64,000 nt of DNA. It comes from Cydia pomonella (Eukaryota > Arthropoda > Insecta > Lepidoptera > Tortricidae). Under the pieces are notes generated by a model. That model did no database searches. It was not told the DNA's origin and was given only the letters and a program-made list of their open reading frames with translations. The DNA lies in assembly GCF_033807575.1 (NCBI RefSeq), contig NC_084729.1, positions 1,612,001 to 1,676,000 of the forward strand, given 5' to 3'. The translations under genes were made by a program, and so were the position numbers. The first letter of the stretch is position 1. Each line of letters begins with the position of its first letter. Positions 1 to 9,947 of the stretch are shown piece by piece.

Positions 1-468
1 TTTTTCTGTACTTTAAAATCATCTGTATAATACGTATTGATAACATTTAAGTATGTGACTTTGCAATGCACTGGGAGAATTCTACAATATGAGAACAGTG
101 AGTCATACTGATGTTTATACCTATTCCTTGTGTTTCGCCCAACTAAATATTTAATTAACCTAATTTGGAGTTGTTTTATTTGGTCTAAATATGTTTTGAA
201 GGTACGTCCATAGTAACTGAGTCCATAACTTAACAATGCGTCCGCAAGGGCATGATAGACAATATACACCTGAAAGCATGGAAGTTCAAACAAAGAACTG
301 GTGGATATCGCAAGAAAGTAAGGAGAGTTTATCAGAATATGCAGAAATTAAAAAAGACAACTGTGTGTGAGAATTCTGTAATTGAAATAATTAATAACAC
401 ATAAGTTAAAAACTCATTACGTGAGAGTGATTTAGCTTTCATTTATAATACTCTATTAATTTAATTTA
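1..468. other. AT-rich stretch, no gene seen
   Basis: No open frame, RNA gene or repeat end that I can support was seen here. It lies downstream of the minus-strand gene remnant at 469-729, so any later exons of that remnant would fall here or outside the window. Confidence 0.4.
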
Positions 469-729
469 TTATTTAAGGGATTCATTGGAAACAAAAAAAA
501 ATAATGCGCCAAGTTCGAGTTCTACAAACACAAGCGAGGGTCCCGTAGATTTTGTTTTCCCAATTATTTTCCAGTTTGGCTGTGGAGTTGAATCTTCTAC
601 TTTACATAATTTTTTACTTTTTTTTTCGGCCAGTGTAACACTCCATGTTTTTCCCACTTAGATGGACAGATGCACAGTTCTTGCTTATCTTGTTGTTCAT
701 TATAAGTTCGAATTATTTTGAAAGGCATT
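469..729 (-). pseudogene. Frame-broken first coding exon of a WP-motif (DUF4806-like N-terminus) protein
   Basis: Read on the minus strand, a splice acceptor (TTTTCAG) sits one base before an ATG at 728. The reading frame starts MPFKIIRTYNE and contains PSKWEKHGVLHWP. It then hits a run of nine A residues. After the run the coding pattern continues in another frame (KKLCKVEDSTPQPNWK) to a stop at about 469. A short N-terminal block with a W-x-WP core followed by a KL..DE.S.P..NWK stretch is the kind of N-terminus I associate with insect multi-copy proteins of the DUF4806 type; this is recall, not a search. The one-base frame change in an A-run could be a real lesion or a sequencing error. A possible leader exon with promoter lies at 1358-1469. 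Later exons were not found. Confidence 0.4.
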
Positions 730-1357
730 CTGAAAACATGGTAAAACATAGTAAGTGTTAAACAATTGAAAGAGCGAAAAATATAGAAGCGGCTACAAAC
801 AATCATCGTATTTTAGGGTTTTCAACGAGTTCTACGGATCTCTAAACATATAACTATTAGTGTGGTTCGATACCTGCAGTAAGTACGAAATAAAAGTGAT
901 TGTAAAGACTTGAACAGCGTTAGTGGTACAGGTATTACTTGGATCTTTAGAAGAGTGAAACTTAACGCTTTGACGCGCAGAGTGGAGGTATTACGCTTGA
1001 AGTTGCAAGTTAAAGCTGCTTCTCATAGACGCCATGTTTACAAGACAATTATTTATCATTACTTGAGAAATTTATAGGTTTTTATCACAAATATCACAAT
1101 TTGTAGTAAAATATAACTAAATATAGTACCAGCAACTTACTAAATACAAATGTAGTCAAGTATTTAACTTCAATATCGTGTAGGTATGTGATATAATATT
1201 ATTTATATATTAATATTTTTACATATTTTACGATATTCTGAGGTAATTATTGAGGCGCGTTAAAAATACTCCAATAATATCAACTTTATGCACGATAAAC
1301 TGATCTGCGTTTTTAGCCACTTGCATATAGTACAAAACGTAGCTCAAAAACACTTAC

Positions 1358-1469
1358 CTTCACTTCACTTCACTATTTGTTATTCACTGTCACAGGAACA
1401 ACTCAGATGTATTTAATAAATGAGAGACAAGGTGAATTGAATGATCAGTTGATCGTCGATCCTTTTATA
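1358..1469 (-). promoter_or_regulatory. TATA box, initiator and leader exon with GTAAGT donor
   Basis: On the minus strand TATAAAAGG (1461-1469) lies 27 bases upstream of an initiator match TCATTC (1439-1444, A at 1442). An 85-nt leader would run from 1442 to 1358 and end in AAG followed by the donor GTAAGTG (1351-1357). The next acceptor on this strand that directly precedes a start codon is at 730-731. The arrangement suggests a TATA promoter plus 5' UTR exon for the broken exon at 469-729. It is inferred from motifs only. Confidence 0.35.
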
Positions 1470-1734
1470 ATTCGTTCAGTTAAACTGTCATTCATTCAAT
1501 AAGCGCCACAAGAGATTTAGTGTGGTGTTAATTATTAGTTGCAGCTCCTGTAGCGCTGTTATGCCACTATTATGAAGTTCTAATTGAACGGTAGGTTGCA
1601 AAAACTTGTGCCCCTTTGGCTGTAAAGCGCCTGCATAAGATCTGCAGTGCACGCTCTGGCGCTTGAGCTTGGCACCTTTCGGAATAATCGGATTAGCTCC
1701 AAAGCCCTTAAGCAACTAGTTGTGCTAGTTGGGT

Positions 1735-1970
1735 TATGTCTTTATTGTTTTGACTTATGGGTTTGCAATTAAAATCACAATTTCAAAATATTTATATCTA
1801 CATCGTGGTTGAGTAAAATATTACACTAACAATCCACTTTTTTTTATTTAAATATTTTTCTTATTATTCCCTTGCCCAGGCCCAGTAACATGCGACAGTG
1901 CTATCTCATTTACTCCGATACAAATATACAGTGTGCGCGCTTTAGGTATTGACAGCATCTTAATAAGATA
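1735..1970. repeat. Dispersed repeat, copy 1 (partner at 37564-37800)
   Basis: A block of about 235 bases beginning near TTATTGTTTTGACTTATGGG and ending near GGTATTGACAGC recurs in the same orientation at 37564-37800 with only scattered substitutions. Neither copy has an obvious open frame or terminal repeat. It is an unclassified interspersed repeat. Confidence 0.7.
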
Positions 1971-2150
1971 TACTCCGTATACGTGCAACGTAACGGGTAT
2001 AGTTCTCACCATGCAGCGCCTGCATCGGATATTTCTCTAATATTAGAAGCCTTGTTGCGATGTAGGAATTAGCCTTCACGCCCAACGTGTCTAGCTGCCC
2101 GCCGGTCAGTAACCTGAGAAACATGTCAAGCCAAATTACAATTTGTCAAT

Positions 2151-2465
2151 TTGATTAAACGAGCTCATAAATTAGTCCAAGCTAACCCTGCACCGACGCG
2201 GCGAGTGACAGTGAGAAATAAAATAGAAACAGAATTAGTACATTACGATACAAGTGCGAAAAATAGGAAATTCGAAACGAGCGGCGATAAATTAGAACAC
2301 GACCGAAGGGAGTGTTTTAAAACGACACGAGTGGCTAATTATCTATTCGCACATGTATCGTACAACGTTTTACAGTACATATGGCCCTTTAAATGTTTGA
2401 CACAGTAACGTAATATGCCTATTTGCGCACTAGTGCGCTAAAGTAGCACCATATGTACTGTAATA
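2151..2465 (+). repeat. Translatable dispersed repeat ending in a CAGTACATATGG palindrome
   Basis: This stretch is open on the plus strand and related to 42112-42325 and 46935-47075. All three share CGATACAAGTGCG-type and CGACACGAGT-type blocks and can be read as ..RKF.TSG.K...D.R.CFK.TR.. without stops. The distal part, 2370-2462, is a palindrome with arms TACAGTACATATGG and CCATATGTACTGTA. The open frame is shared between diverged copies, but I know no protein for it. It is more likely a mobile repeat than a host gene. Confidence 0.55.
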
Positions 2466-2906
2466 GTATTTTCCTACCCCTCTACTGTTATCTGTCATTT
2501 ATGCATTCATTAACACGAATATAAGAACATACATAAAAGGTTTCAAGAAAAGTCTATATTGTCTATTCCTCATAAAAGCTCTTGTGCTTTTAATCGCTAT
2601 AACGTTACTGCGATTAATGGCCACCAACCTAACAAAACCAAAACGAATACAGTTTTAAACTAAGTGCATTACTGCCAACTTACAAAATATTCATTTGGTT
2701 GCATAGTAAAAATAATTACTTCATAAGTCAGAAACACGCATGTGACACCCGTCATATAGCAACACCCATAGACTACGAAGACCGCTTAGCGTTGCTTGTT
2801 AGTCTCCGTAGTCTACGGTGGCCAAAATTGAGAAAAAACTGTCCAAAAATTGAATATAGCAAGTAGCAAGTACCAGGGCCTCATGAGTTACGAGGTGTCG
2901 CCGACC

Positions 2907-2937
2907 GGCCGGCCGCGGCCCGGGGTACCTTAATTAA
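2907..2937. other. Polylinker-like run of rare restriction sites
   Basis: Within 31 bases there are abutting or overlapping recognition sites for FseI (2907-2914), SacII (2913-2918), SmaI (2919-2924), KpnI (2924-2929) and PacI (2930-2937). The local GC content is near 100 percent until the PacI site, in AT-rich surroundings. Such ordered sites are typical of a cloning linker, but a natural GC-rich patch cannot be excluded. Confidence 0.6.
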
Positions 2938-2970
2938 GATTTATTTTTGTTGACTCGTAGGAAAAATATT

Positions 2971-3145
2971 GTATGCAACGTTGTATAAGTAGGTCAAAAA
3001 ATGCTCGTGGCGTATTGCTTTACAATGTTCGCCTACGCCTTCGGCTCCGGCTCACATTGTAACTCACGCCACTTGCCTTTTTTGACCCTTCTTATACAAC
3101 TGTTGCATAAAATACTATTACAGTACATATGGTGCTACTTTATCG
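2971..3145. repeat. Palindromic MITE next to a CAGTACATATGG end
   Basis: Arms GTATGCAACGTTGTATAAG (from 2971) and CTTATACAACTGTTGCATA (from 3091) are inverted repeats around a GC-richer centre. A TTACAGTACATATGGTGC end follows at 3118, matching the palindrome at 2370-2462. It is a non-coding inverted-repeat element, possibly two nested ones. Confidence 0.5.
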
Positions 3146-3276
3146 CACTAGTATGAATGTACTATTTATACAATCGTGATGTAATATAGAGCTTTTCAAT
3201 CGAGTACCATGTTTAGGCAACGAAGCTAAGAAATGCATATACCTACTTGGAAAAATTCGACCAATGCCGCCGTGAC

Positions 3277-3350
3277 CCCGGTGGCCGAGTGGCTCAGGCA
3301 ACTGCCGCGATAGCAGAGAATGCTGGTTCGATTCCAGCCTGAGCCACTGA
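3277..3350 (+). repeat. tRNA-derived SINE head
   Basis: It has a box-A-like GGCCGAGTGG and a box-B-like GGTTCGATTCC with tRNA-like spacing, but no clean seven-base acceptor stem. It therefore looks like the Pol III head of a SINE rather than a tRNA gene. Confidence 0.5.
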
Positions 3351-3367
3351 AGGCCTTTTCTTAGTAT

Positions 3368-3426
3368 CTTCTTCTTCTTTGCCATGTCCCGTTATTTGGG
3401 GTCGGCCCTTCTCGTTCGAAGGCGCC
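3368..3426 (-). mobile_element. 59-bp, extremely 5'-truncated RTE-type LINE tail with 17-bp TSD
   Basis: The insert, read on the minus strand, ends in GGGCCGACCCCAAATAACG and an (AAG)n tail. This is the same 3' end as the larger RTE fragment at 53583-53632. It is flanked on both sides by the identical 17-mer AGGCCTTTTCTTAGTAT (3351-3367 and 3427-3443). This is a clear target-primed insertion that copied only the last few dozen bases. Confidence 0.85.
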
Positions 3427-3469
3427 AGGCCTTTTCTTAGTATATGACATTTATTTCAGTTTGAAGCTT

Positions 3470-3925
3470 GCTGAGTTGCCTAAGTAAGGTACGAGGTTGA
3501 AATGCTTGATTATATTACAATTGTATACAATACTTTTTCTACGAGTCATCTAAAATAGTATTTTTTTTTACTATAAAACCTAAATAATTAATGATTATTG
3601 GTAAGTACCTCAGTAGACAAAAACGTAGTATAAAAGCTTAGTTTTTTCTATGGGAGCGCGGCGGCTCGTGATTGGTATTTTTTTTTACAATTAACTACAG
3701 CGTATCGAAATGAATCTTATAGTCGAGTTGGTCCCCATACATGAAAAGTACGCAATTATAGTTTGGTATACGGAATCTTAATTCAACCATTACCTACAGT
3801 CGACGAGTACAAAAATAATTTTCATCACACTTGCTCGAAAAAGATCTTATTTCATGCAGGTGTGCTTAAGGACAAAGGCCCATTTTGTTCCCGCGGGAGT
3901 TATGGATTGTGAAAAAAAAAAGTTA
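3470..3925. repeat. Dispersed repeat pair, copy 1 (blocks A and B)
   Basis: Block A (about 3474-3812, from AAGTAAGGTACGAG to GTCGACGAGTA) matches 8514-8897 in the same orientation. Block B (about 3815-3925, with CACACTTGCTCGAAAAAGAT and CCCGCGGGAGTTA) matches 9140-9265 in the opposite orientation. No coding content is seen. Confidence 0.6.
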
Positions 3926-4805
3926 TTTGTGAAAATTCGCTGTAACATTTATGCTTAAAATTTATGCCCTAATTCATTTTTATTTTTTAAATGTGCGATA
4001 GGTAAATGGACAGATATTGGTACATTAACCAAGCGCAGTCGTGTTTCGCGCCATAAAACTTTGAAGGGGTGCATTTTTAAAATGGTTGAGAAAAAACATC
4101 GGTAAGGGGGGTGATATGTCGATAAAATTCATCGTACTATACGTGCTTAACGTTTCCACTATAGGTACGTGCACAAACACATTGTATAGATTCAATAAAA
4201 AAAAAAATTTCGAAAACTGTACAGAAATGACGGAGTTATGATGTAACAAACATTTAAAAAAACATACAACATACAACATAATTGATAACCTCCTCCTTTT
4301 GAAATCTTGAAGTCTGTTAAAAAAAACATATAACCGTTGAGAACCTCCTCCTTTTCAAATCTTGAAGTCGGTTTATAAATTTACGTATCAATAACAAAGA
4401 TCTAAAAAAAAACGGAAACGTAGGTAAGTTATGTTTCAGTAAAGCGAAATACTCTTATGTTTTTAAGTACTTACTTAACAAACCCTTATATTAACACGGG
4501 AATTTATTTATAATTTCAATGGGTCATCCGCTTTTACGTTCTACGGGCGCATGTGTCAAATGTGTGAACTTAGATTTCTCGGACAATAATTTGAAAGTTA
4601 CCTTTACCTACTTTCACATTTGCTCACTGCAAAATCGGTGCGGAGATAGCTTAGACGGACTCGTTTTCGAACAGAATATAGATATAAAAAAAAACCGGAC
4701 AAGTGCGAGTCGGACTCATCCACCGAGGGTGAATCCAAATGGCTGCAATTTTTTGATGGTAATCTAAAAGACCAGAACGGCCAGATTTGTCTGCATTTTA
4801 TTGTA
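3926..4805. other. Gene-free stretch with repeat scraps
   Basis: No supported gene. Around 4685-4770 is a CCGGACAAGTGCGAGTCGG motif that I know as a common lepidopteran interspersed repeat. I looked here for homologues of the downstream exons of the 9.3-15.4 kb gene and found none. Confidence 0.4.
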
Positions 4806-4948
4806 GAGTCAGACCAAGAGCGATTTTGTTAGCTCAGCCTGTGCAAGTGTTAAATAAACATCATAATTTAATAGAAGTTTTACGTTTAAAATAACTCTTG
4901 CACTGTCTGGGCTGTCAAAATCACTGCCAACTTATGTTGGTCAAAATC
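4806..4948. mobile_element. TA-flanked MITE (GAGTCAGACC family), copy 1
   Basis: Inverted repeats GAGTCAGACCAAG and CTTATGTTGGTCAAAATC are flanked by TA (4804-4805 and 4949-4950). The insertion ends 29 bases beyond the splice donor of the coding exon at 4978-5914, so it lies inside that gene's first coding intron. The left arm has a small deletion compared with other copies. Confidence 0.8.
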
Positions 4949-4977
4949 TAATCACCATTGTTGTCTGCAATACGTAC

Positions 4978-5914
4978 ATCGAGACATATTCCCTGAATTC
5001 ATTAATCAGCAATGGCAAATCTTCATTCTTTTTTGTTGACAATATTATTAACATCTTCCGCAAAAACACGGAAAACGGATCCGTTGTCGATTCCCGCTCA
5101 ATCGCTCTAATAACTGGCTCGATTACTTCAAGATACGCTCTGGTTGAGGATGGAATTGTAGTTGTCGGTGTTTCTGATTCCGTTGTTTGCTCAATTTTGT
5201 TATTTTCATCATAAAATGTTTCCAATGCAACAGTTGATTGACGTGCTGTTGTAGGAGATTCAAGAAGCGTGGAATCAGGTTCTTTACCATGTGTTGTTGT
5301 TATATCAATTGCAGTTTCTTTTGACATTTTTGTACGTACTATATCAGTTTCTGGAGATGTAGTTTCTTGTGTTGAAGGTGTTTTAATGATAGTAAAATAA
5401 GTTTCTGGAGATCTGGTTTCTTCTGTTCGAGGTGTAATAATAGTCATATCAGTTTCTGGATATCTAATTTCTGTTGGACGTGTAATAATAGTCATATCAG
5501 TTTCTGGAGATGTAGTTTCTCGAGTTGGAGGTGTTACAATAGTAGTCATATCAGTTTCGGGAGATGTCGTTTCTTGTATTGGAGGTGTATTTATAATAGT
5601 CATATCAGTTACTGGAGTTGTTTCTCCTACAGAAACTTGAGTTTCGGTCGTATCCTCTATAGGTTTAGTTTCTGTAGTACTGGATGTTTCTTTTTTAGGT
5701 AACCAAGCTGGAAAGATGTCTGGTTTCGTTCCAAACGGTGATCCAGGAACATAAATCGGCCCATGATTCCAATAGTCGGGCACGTGGTCCGTCACATATG
5801 TTGTTTTCCAGTAGGTTTCTATGTAAATCGATTTTGTCTGTGGTGTGCTCTTCGATATCAATTGTAACAACAGTGAAGTGCAGGTTAGAGTCAACATAAC
5901 TTGAGCTCTAGGAC
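4978..5914 (-). CDS. First coding exon of a secreted Thr/Pro-rich protein; paralogue of the 9.3-15.4 kb gene
   Basis: The ATG is at 5897 and begins a signal peptide (MLTLTCTSLLLQLIS). Then come DYWNHGPIYVPG, PDIF.AWLP, a Thr/Glu/Pro linker with six tandem units of 16-18 residues built on PETDMTIITPP (about 5330-5640), and a TDPFSVFLRKM helix start. Unspliced, the frame stops at 4941 inside a MITE. A donor GTACGTATTG at 4971-4977 instead gives 306 codons plus two bases, matching the phase-2 donor of the paralogous exon at 14788-15367. The acceptor at 5915-5916 leaves a 17-nt leader, exactly as in the paralogue. The protein family is unknown to me. No downstream exons were seen in the remaining 4.9 kb, so the gene is either truncated or continues past the window. 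Confidence 0.75.
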
Positions 5915-6530
5915 CTGTTCATATCTGTGTGACCTGAATTAAAACAATTAAAAATTCGCTTATAATTTGCGGTCAAGAAATAGCAAGTACACTTTATCAG
6001 CAGACGTATAGCGGGTTCTGTTAACTGGGTCAAACGCATTTTAGAAAAAAATATCTTCTGTGGACAAGACAATAAAAGTTAACGACCCAGGTGAATATAT
6101 TTCGTTCTTCTAATTTGAGTCTTTAGTACTGAAATTGGATTATATCTTCAACAAAGGACAAATTTCTCGAGATTTCTCGCCTAGCGAATTCTCGAGCAGA
6201 AACCCTATGTCTGGTACTTACATCTTTTAGAATACCTCAGTCTCTTACCTATTCTGCCGCTGATTCACCAAACTCGTTCGAGGAAAAAAAAAATGATGTT
6301 TTTTACCTACCTACATTATTCCATGTAATATTGACGTACTATACTAAATAGAAAAACAATTATTGCATTGCATGCGATGGACAATGAATCTAATATTAAA
6401 ACCAAAGTGGTTTAACAAAAAGCTTAGAGGTAGCTAGGCCGATTTTTTATTGTAATACTTAATCCCAATTTAGGTCAAAAAAATCATGTATATTTCCATT
6501 AAGTTATGAACATACCATATACATTTAGTA
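5915..6530. other. Upstream flank of the 4978-5914 exon, no gene seen
   Basis: AT-rich sequence that should include the first intron or promoter of the paralogue. I could not identify a leader exon, TATA box or initiator with confidence. Confidence 0.35.
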
Positions 6531-6539
6531 CGGAATAAT

Positions 6540-7245
6540 CTCGTTGATACGTCAACTAGTACGGCAGATCGAGCTCGTCTACTTGCCACTGCGGAATGGA
6601 AGTCGGATCTGTGGTTGCAAGCCCTTCCCTCACCATCGATAGGAACTCGAATTGATAACACCACATTTCGACTGGCGACCAGCTTGCGCATAGGGACAAC
6701 TACCAACGTCCCCCATCGCTGCCGAGCCATGGTAGCCGGCCTCATGCTTTCCCGTGTTAGAAGCGCTGGACGCATACCCCGACATGCCAGCATCAATTAC
6801 ATCTTCCGAAGGGCCTTTGTTAGCGTCAAAATTCCGGCCATACTTGAGCCCGTTGGTTTGGCAAGAGACGACGGCAAGAGGCCCGACGGTATGATGCTTT
6901 GGAAAATGGGACGGCCTCTAGTTTGGGATGCCACTTGCGTAGACACCCTTGCGTCATCCAACCTTCCGGGCACAGTCCGCAGCGGAGGACCTCAAACGCC
7001 GTAAATACGCAACCCTTGGCAGTTGCTATTTTTTTGTGGCGTTTGGAGTCGAAACGCTGGGGTCTTGGGGGCCGCGTCGGATATACAAGAGTTTAGCGAT
7101 GCACCTCATGCATAGATACCACTGGTGACCAGAAGGCTGGCCAGTATTTCGGTTAAAGTATAAGCATTGCCATTCAACGTGGCAATGCGGCCAGCCTTCT
7201 AGGCACACTTTCCATCGGTAGCGAGAGCTTGAGGACGTTTTCTAT
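6540..7245 (+). pseudogene. C-terminal remnant of a retroelement with restriction-like-endonuclease features
   Basis: The plus-strand frame from about 6615 contains GRIPRHASINYIF, then KRPDGMMLW and RPLVWDATCVDT. After a frame change near 6990 it continues with LKRRKYATLG and FGVETLGSWGP. After another break, at 7105-7215, come DQKAG and IAIQRGNAASLLGTL. The order RH..I, RPD, VWDAT resembles the PD-(D/E)-type endonuclease region at the C-terminus of R2-like site-specific non-LTR elements; this is an inference from motif order. At least two frameshifts make it a dead fragment. No matching reverse transcriptase region was found upstream. Confidence 0.6.
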
Positions 7246-7994
7246 TTATAAGATCCTTATTTTAAGTATATCTTTATCATTAATTTTAAGTTTATTTCTA
7301 TTTTTTATTAACTTGTCTATAAAATTGTATGTTTAGGTTAATCAGTAGAAGATTTTTAAGGACATGGGTACTTGACGGTGAAATTGCGCTGAATAATGTA
7401 CAGAATGGAGAACTCTATTACTGTGACTCTATCCACCAAACTGAATCAAAATCAGACGAAGAAATCTACAAGAAAAATAAAAATCTTCCGAGCTACAATG
7501 CAGACGTATAAATAAAATTATAAATACCTACTTAAAAAGTTGTTATAATTTGAAACCTTCGGGTATTTAAAAATGTGTTCATTATAATGTCTCCATCAGT
7601 TCGCTGCCAAAACACTCAGTATAGCTTCACATTGGATCACTTTATCGAGTGTTTCTAACTTTACTACCTGTGCTGAAATAGAAAACCAAACTAATTTCAG
7701 ATTACGATAGGACTGCATATTTCACAAGAATATGTTTTTTTTATATTCTAACCAAACAAGTTTTGTAAATGTCTACATATGCGCAAATAACATACAGGAT
7801 CATTATTTGACATGGTGTAAATTGGCAGGTCCACGATAAAATATTTATTTTATTTATCATAATCGAATGATTAAATAAATAAATAATACAAGGCTCCAAA
7901 GAGCACTAAAAATTTTTTTTACTTTCAAAAAGAAAATGGTACCATTCGATTCCTTACATTTTATTGAAAACTAAATTGTATCACAACTATATAG
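7246..7994. other. AT-rich stretch, no gene seen
   Basis: A 60-codon frame at 7329-7511 has no recognisable features and is probably chance. No repeat boundary is clear. Confidence 0.35.
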
Positions 7995-8145
7995 TAAATA
8001 ATAAATAAATAAATATTATAGGACATTTATTACACAAATTGACTAAGTCCCACAGTAAGCTCAATAAGGCTTGTGTTGAGGGTAAGTACTTAGACAACGA
8101 TATATATAATACATAAATATTTATAAATACTATGTATTTATGATT
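7995..8145 (-). mobile_element. SINE (GGCCTAGTGGGTA family), tail half
   Basis: On the minus strand this matches the body and tail of the SINE seen complete at 41853-42111: ATCGTTGTCT, CACAAGCCTTATTGAGC, ACTTAGTCAATTTGTGTAAT and a (ATTT)n tail. The tRNA-like head is missing. Confidence 0.8.
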
Positions 8146-8509
8146 AGGGTGCAAGTATTATGAAATACGTAATGTTTCCTTCGTGTAAGATTTATTTGCC
8201 AAAATATGAACCTTATAATCTTAAAGTGCCATGGTAATTACAAATTACCACGTGAACAATTGCATATTTTCTAACTTGAAGTGAAATATTGTGGTAGGTG
8301 AATAAAACGCTACAAAATTGTGTAATTACATTTCTTTAATAATTATAATAGTGTTTTTTGTTGCATTACATATATTTATTTATAGATAGTATAATTAAAA
8401 TATGGAACAATAACTTCTACATAAACTTTAAAATAATAATACAAGCTAAAACTAGTGTTACAAACTTAAAATATAACTCTTTTGAGTCCAGTACCCTGTT
8501 GAGGCCGAG

Positions 8510-9262
8510 GCCTAAGTAAGGTACGAGATGGACAAGCTTGATTATATCACTATTGCATTCAATACTTTTTCTACTAAGAAACAATAAATTTTCTAGTATA
8601 AAACCTAAAATTCAAACAAAAGTTAGGTACGTCTCAGTAAATAAAAAGATAGTACGAAAGACATCAACGCACTTCTTATTTATTAAATAGAAGCGCGTTG
8701 ATGTATTTTGTTCAATCCTTTGATTTAATCGTCTTGAAAACGGGGACAAGTTATTGGTTGAATTTATTATAGTTGACTAAAAAGCGTTACGTTAAAAGTC
8801 ATTATAGTTGATAAGGGAGCACATAGTGACAAGTATGCGATTACAGTTTGGTATTACAAAATCTTAATTCAACCATTAAGGTCGACGAGTAGATAAACTA
8901 TGGAGTGTGGAATTAAAAGGAGTGAAATCTCTTATGGTAGAACTGTTGCAAACGTATCCAGCTGTCGACTATAAATAATAGTTCCAAATCACTCTAGAGT
9001 AGCGCTAGTCACTAAGAACCTAGGCGTTATTGACGGAGTGAAGCGCGCCGTCTATGATTTGTTTGTCTATGTTTATAAGTAAAACTCATTTATTTTATTT
9101 GGTTTGTATGATTCAGTGACATAATAAAAAAAAGCTATAACTCCCTAGGGAGTTAAAGCTTTTTTTCACAATCCTTAACTCCCGCGGGAACAAAATAGGC
9201 CTTTGTCCTTCAGTACACCTGCATGAAATAGGATCTTTTTCGAGCAAGTGTGATGAAAAATA
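8510..9262. repeat. Dispersed repeat pair, copy 2 (block A direct, block B inverted)
   Basis: 8514-8897 matches 3474-3812. 9140-9262 is the reverse complement of 3815-3925. Between them is a segment with no match in the window. It lies just beyond the 3' end of the minus-strand gene, and copy 1 lies beyond the paralogous exon. Confidence 0.55.
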
Positions 9263-9264
9263 TT

Positions 9265-9270
9265 TTTATT
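9265..9270 (-). terminator. Polyadenylation signal AATAAA for the six-exon gene
   Basis: AATAAA on the minus strand starts 70 bases after the stop codon at 9340-9342. It is the first such hexamer after the coding region and sets the likely end of the last exon at about 9245. Confidence 0.55.
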
Positions 9271-9339
9271 TGTTAACTGTCTTCCGTTACGAGCATTCTG
9301 TATAACTTTAAAAATATCTTCTGCCGGCATATTTGCGTT

Positions 9340-9947
9340 TCACTTTTTCAACAATTTCTTCACAGCTTTATAAATGTTACTTTTCAACACTGCCTCAACA
9401 TCCGTTTCTGGAGATTCTAGGACGCGGACGATAGACGAATTATCGTTATGATAACTTCTTCTTGATACATTGTTATTAACAAAATCCATATGTCTAATCG
9501 TATCGTGAATATTCTCCTTTAATTCTTTTTCCGCGTCACTGGAATCACTCGCTTCGAAAACAACTGTCGTATTTAGCGGAAAAGATTTCCTATAAATACC
9601 ATAATTACGAATAGTGTAGTCTTCCGTACTATTTTCGGCTTTAATATTATAGTCATCTAAGAACAAATTAATGTTATCAACTCTAAGATGTCCTGCAACT
9701 GCTGGCGTTGTATCTTCAGATGGACTATAATTTATTTCTGTAACCGGTTTTTTACTGTTATCAGAGCTTTTCGAATATATGTCTTTCATATCTGTTTGCG
9801 TTCTATTTATATCAACATATTTTTTATTTTCTTCTGGCCTGCTATGACTATAATTTACTTTCTGTGCAGCCAATATTTCTTTTAATCTTAAATATTTACG
9901 TTTTAAATTTTCGTATTTTCTTTTCCTATAATGTGAGTGTTTATGAC
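9340..9947 (-). CDS. Exon 6, terminal exon of the six-exon gene
   Basis: The acceptor AATTTACAG at 9948-9950 opens 201 codons to TGA at 9340. It starts with a basic stretch (KRKYENLKRKYLRLKEIL, likely helix or coiled coil), then an acidic Ser/Asn-rich region, and ends in KAVKKLLKK. An alternative acceptor at about 10011 would meet a stop at once, so this one is preferred. Confidence 0.8.

Noticed and set aside
1488..1715. 75-codon minus-strand frame
   Set aside because: No domain, no splice or promoter context of its own, and it sits upstream of the TATA box at 1461-1469.
3277..3350. Possible tRNA gene
   Set aside because: Box A and B motifs are present but no proper acceptor stem or clean cloverleaf. 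Better explained as a SINE head; the same applies to the heads at 18014, 41853, 44164, 45730 and 49150.
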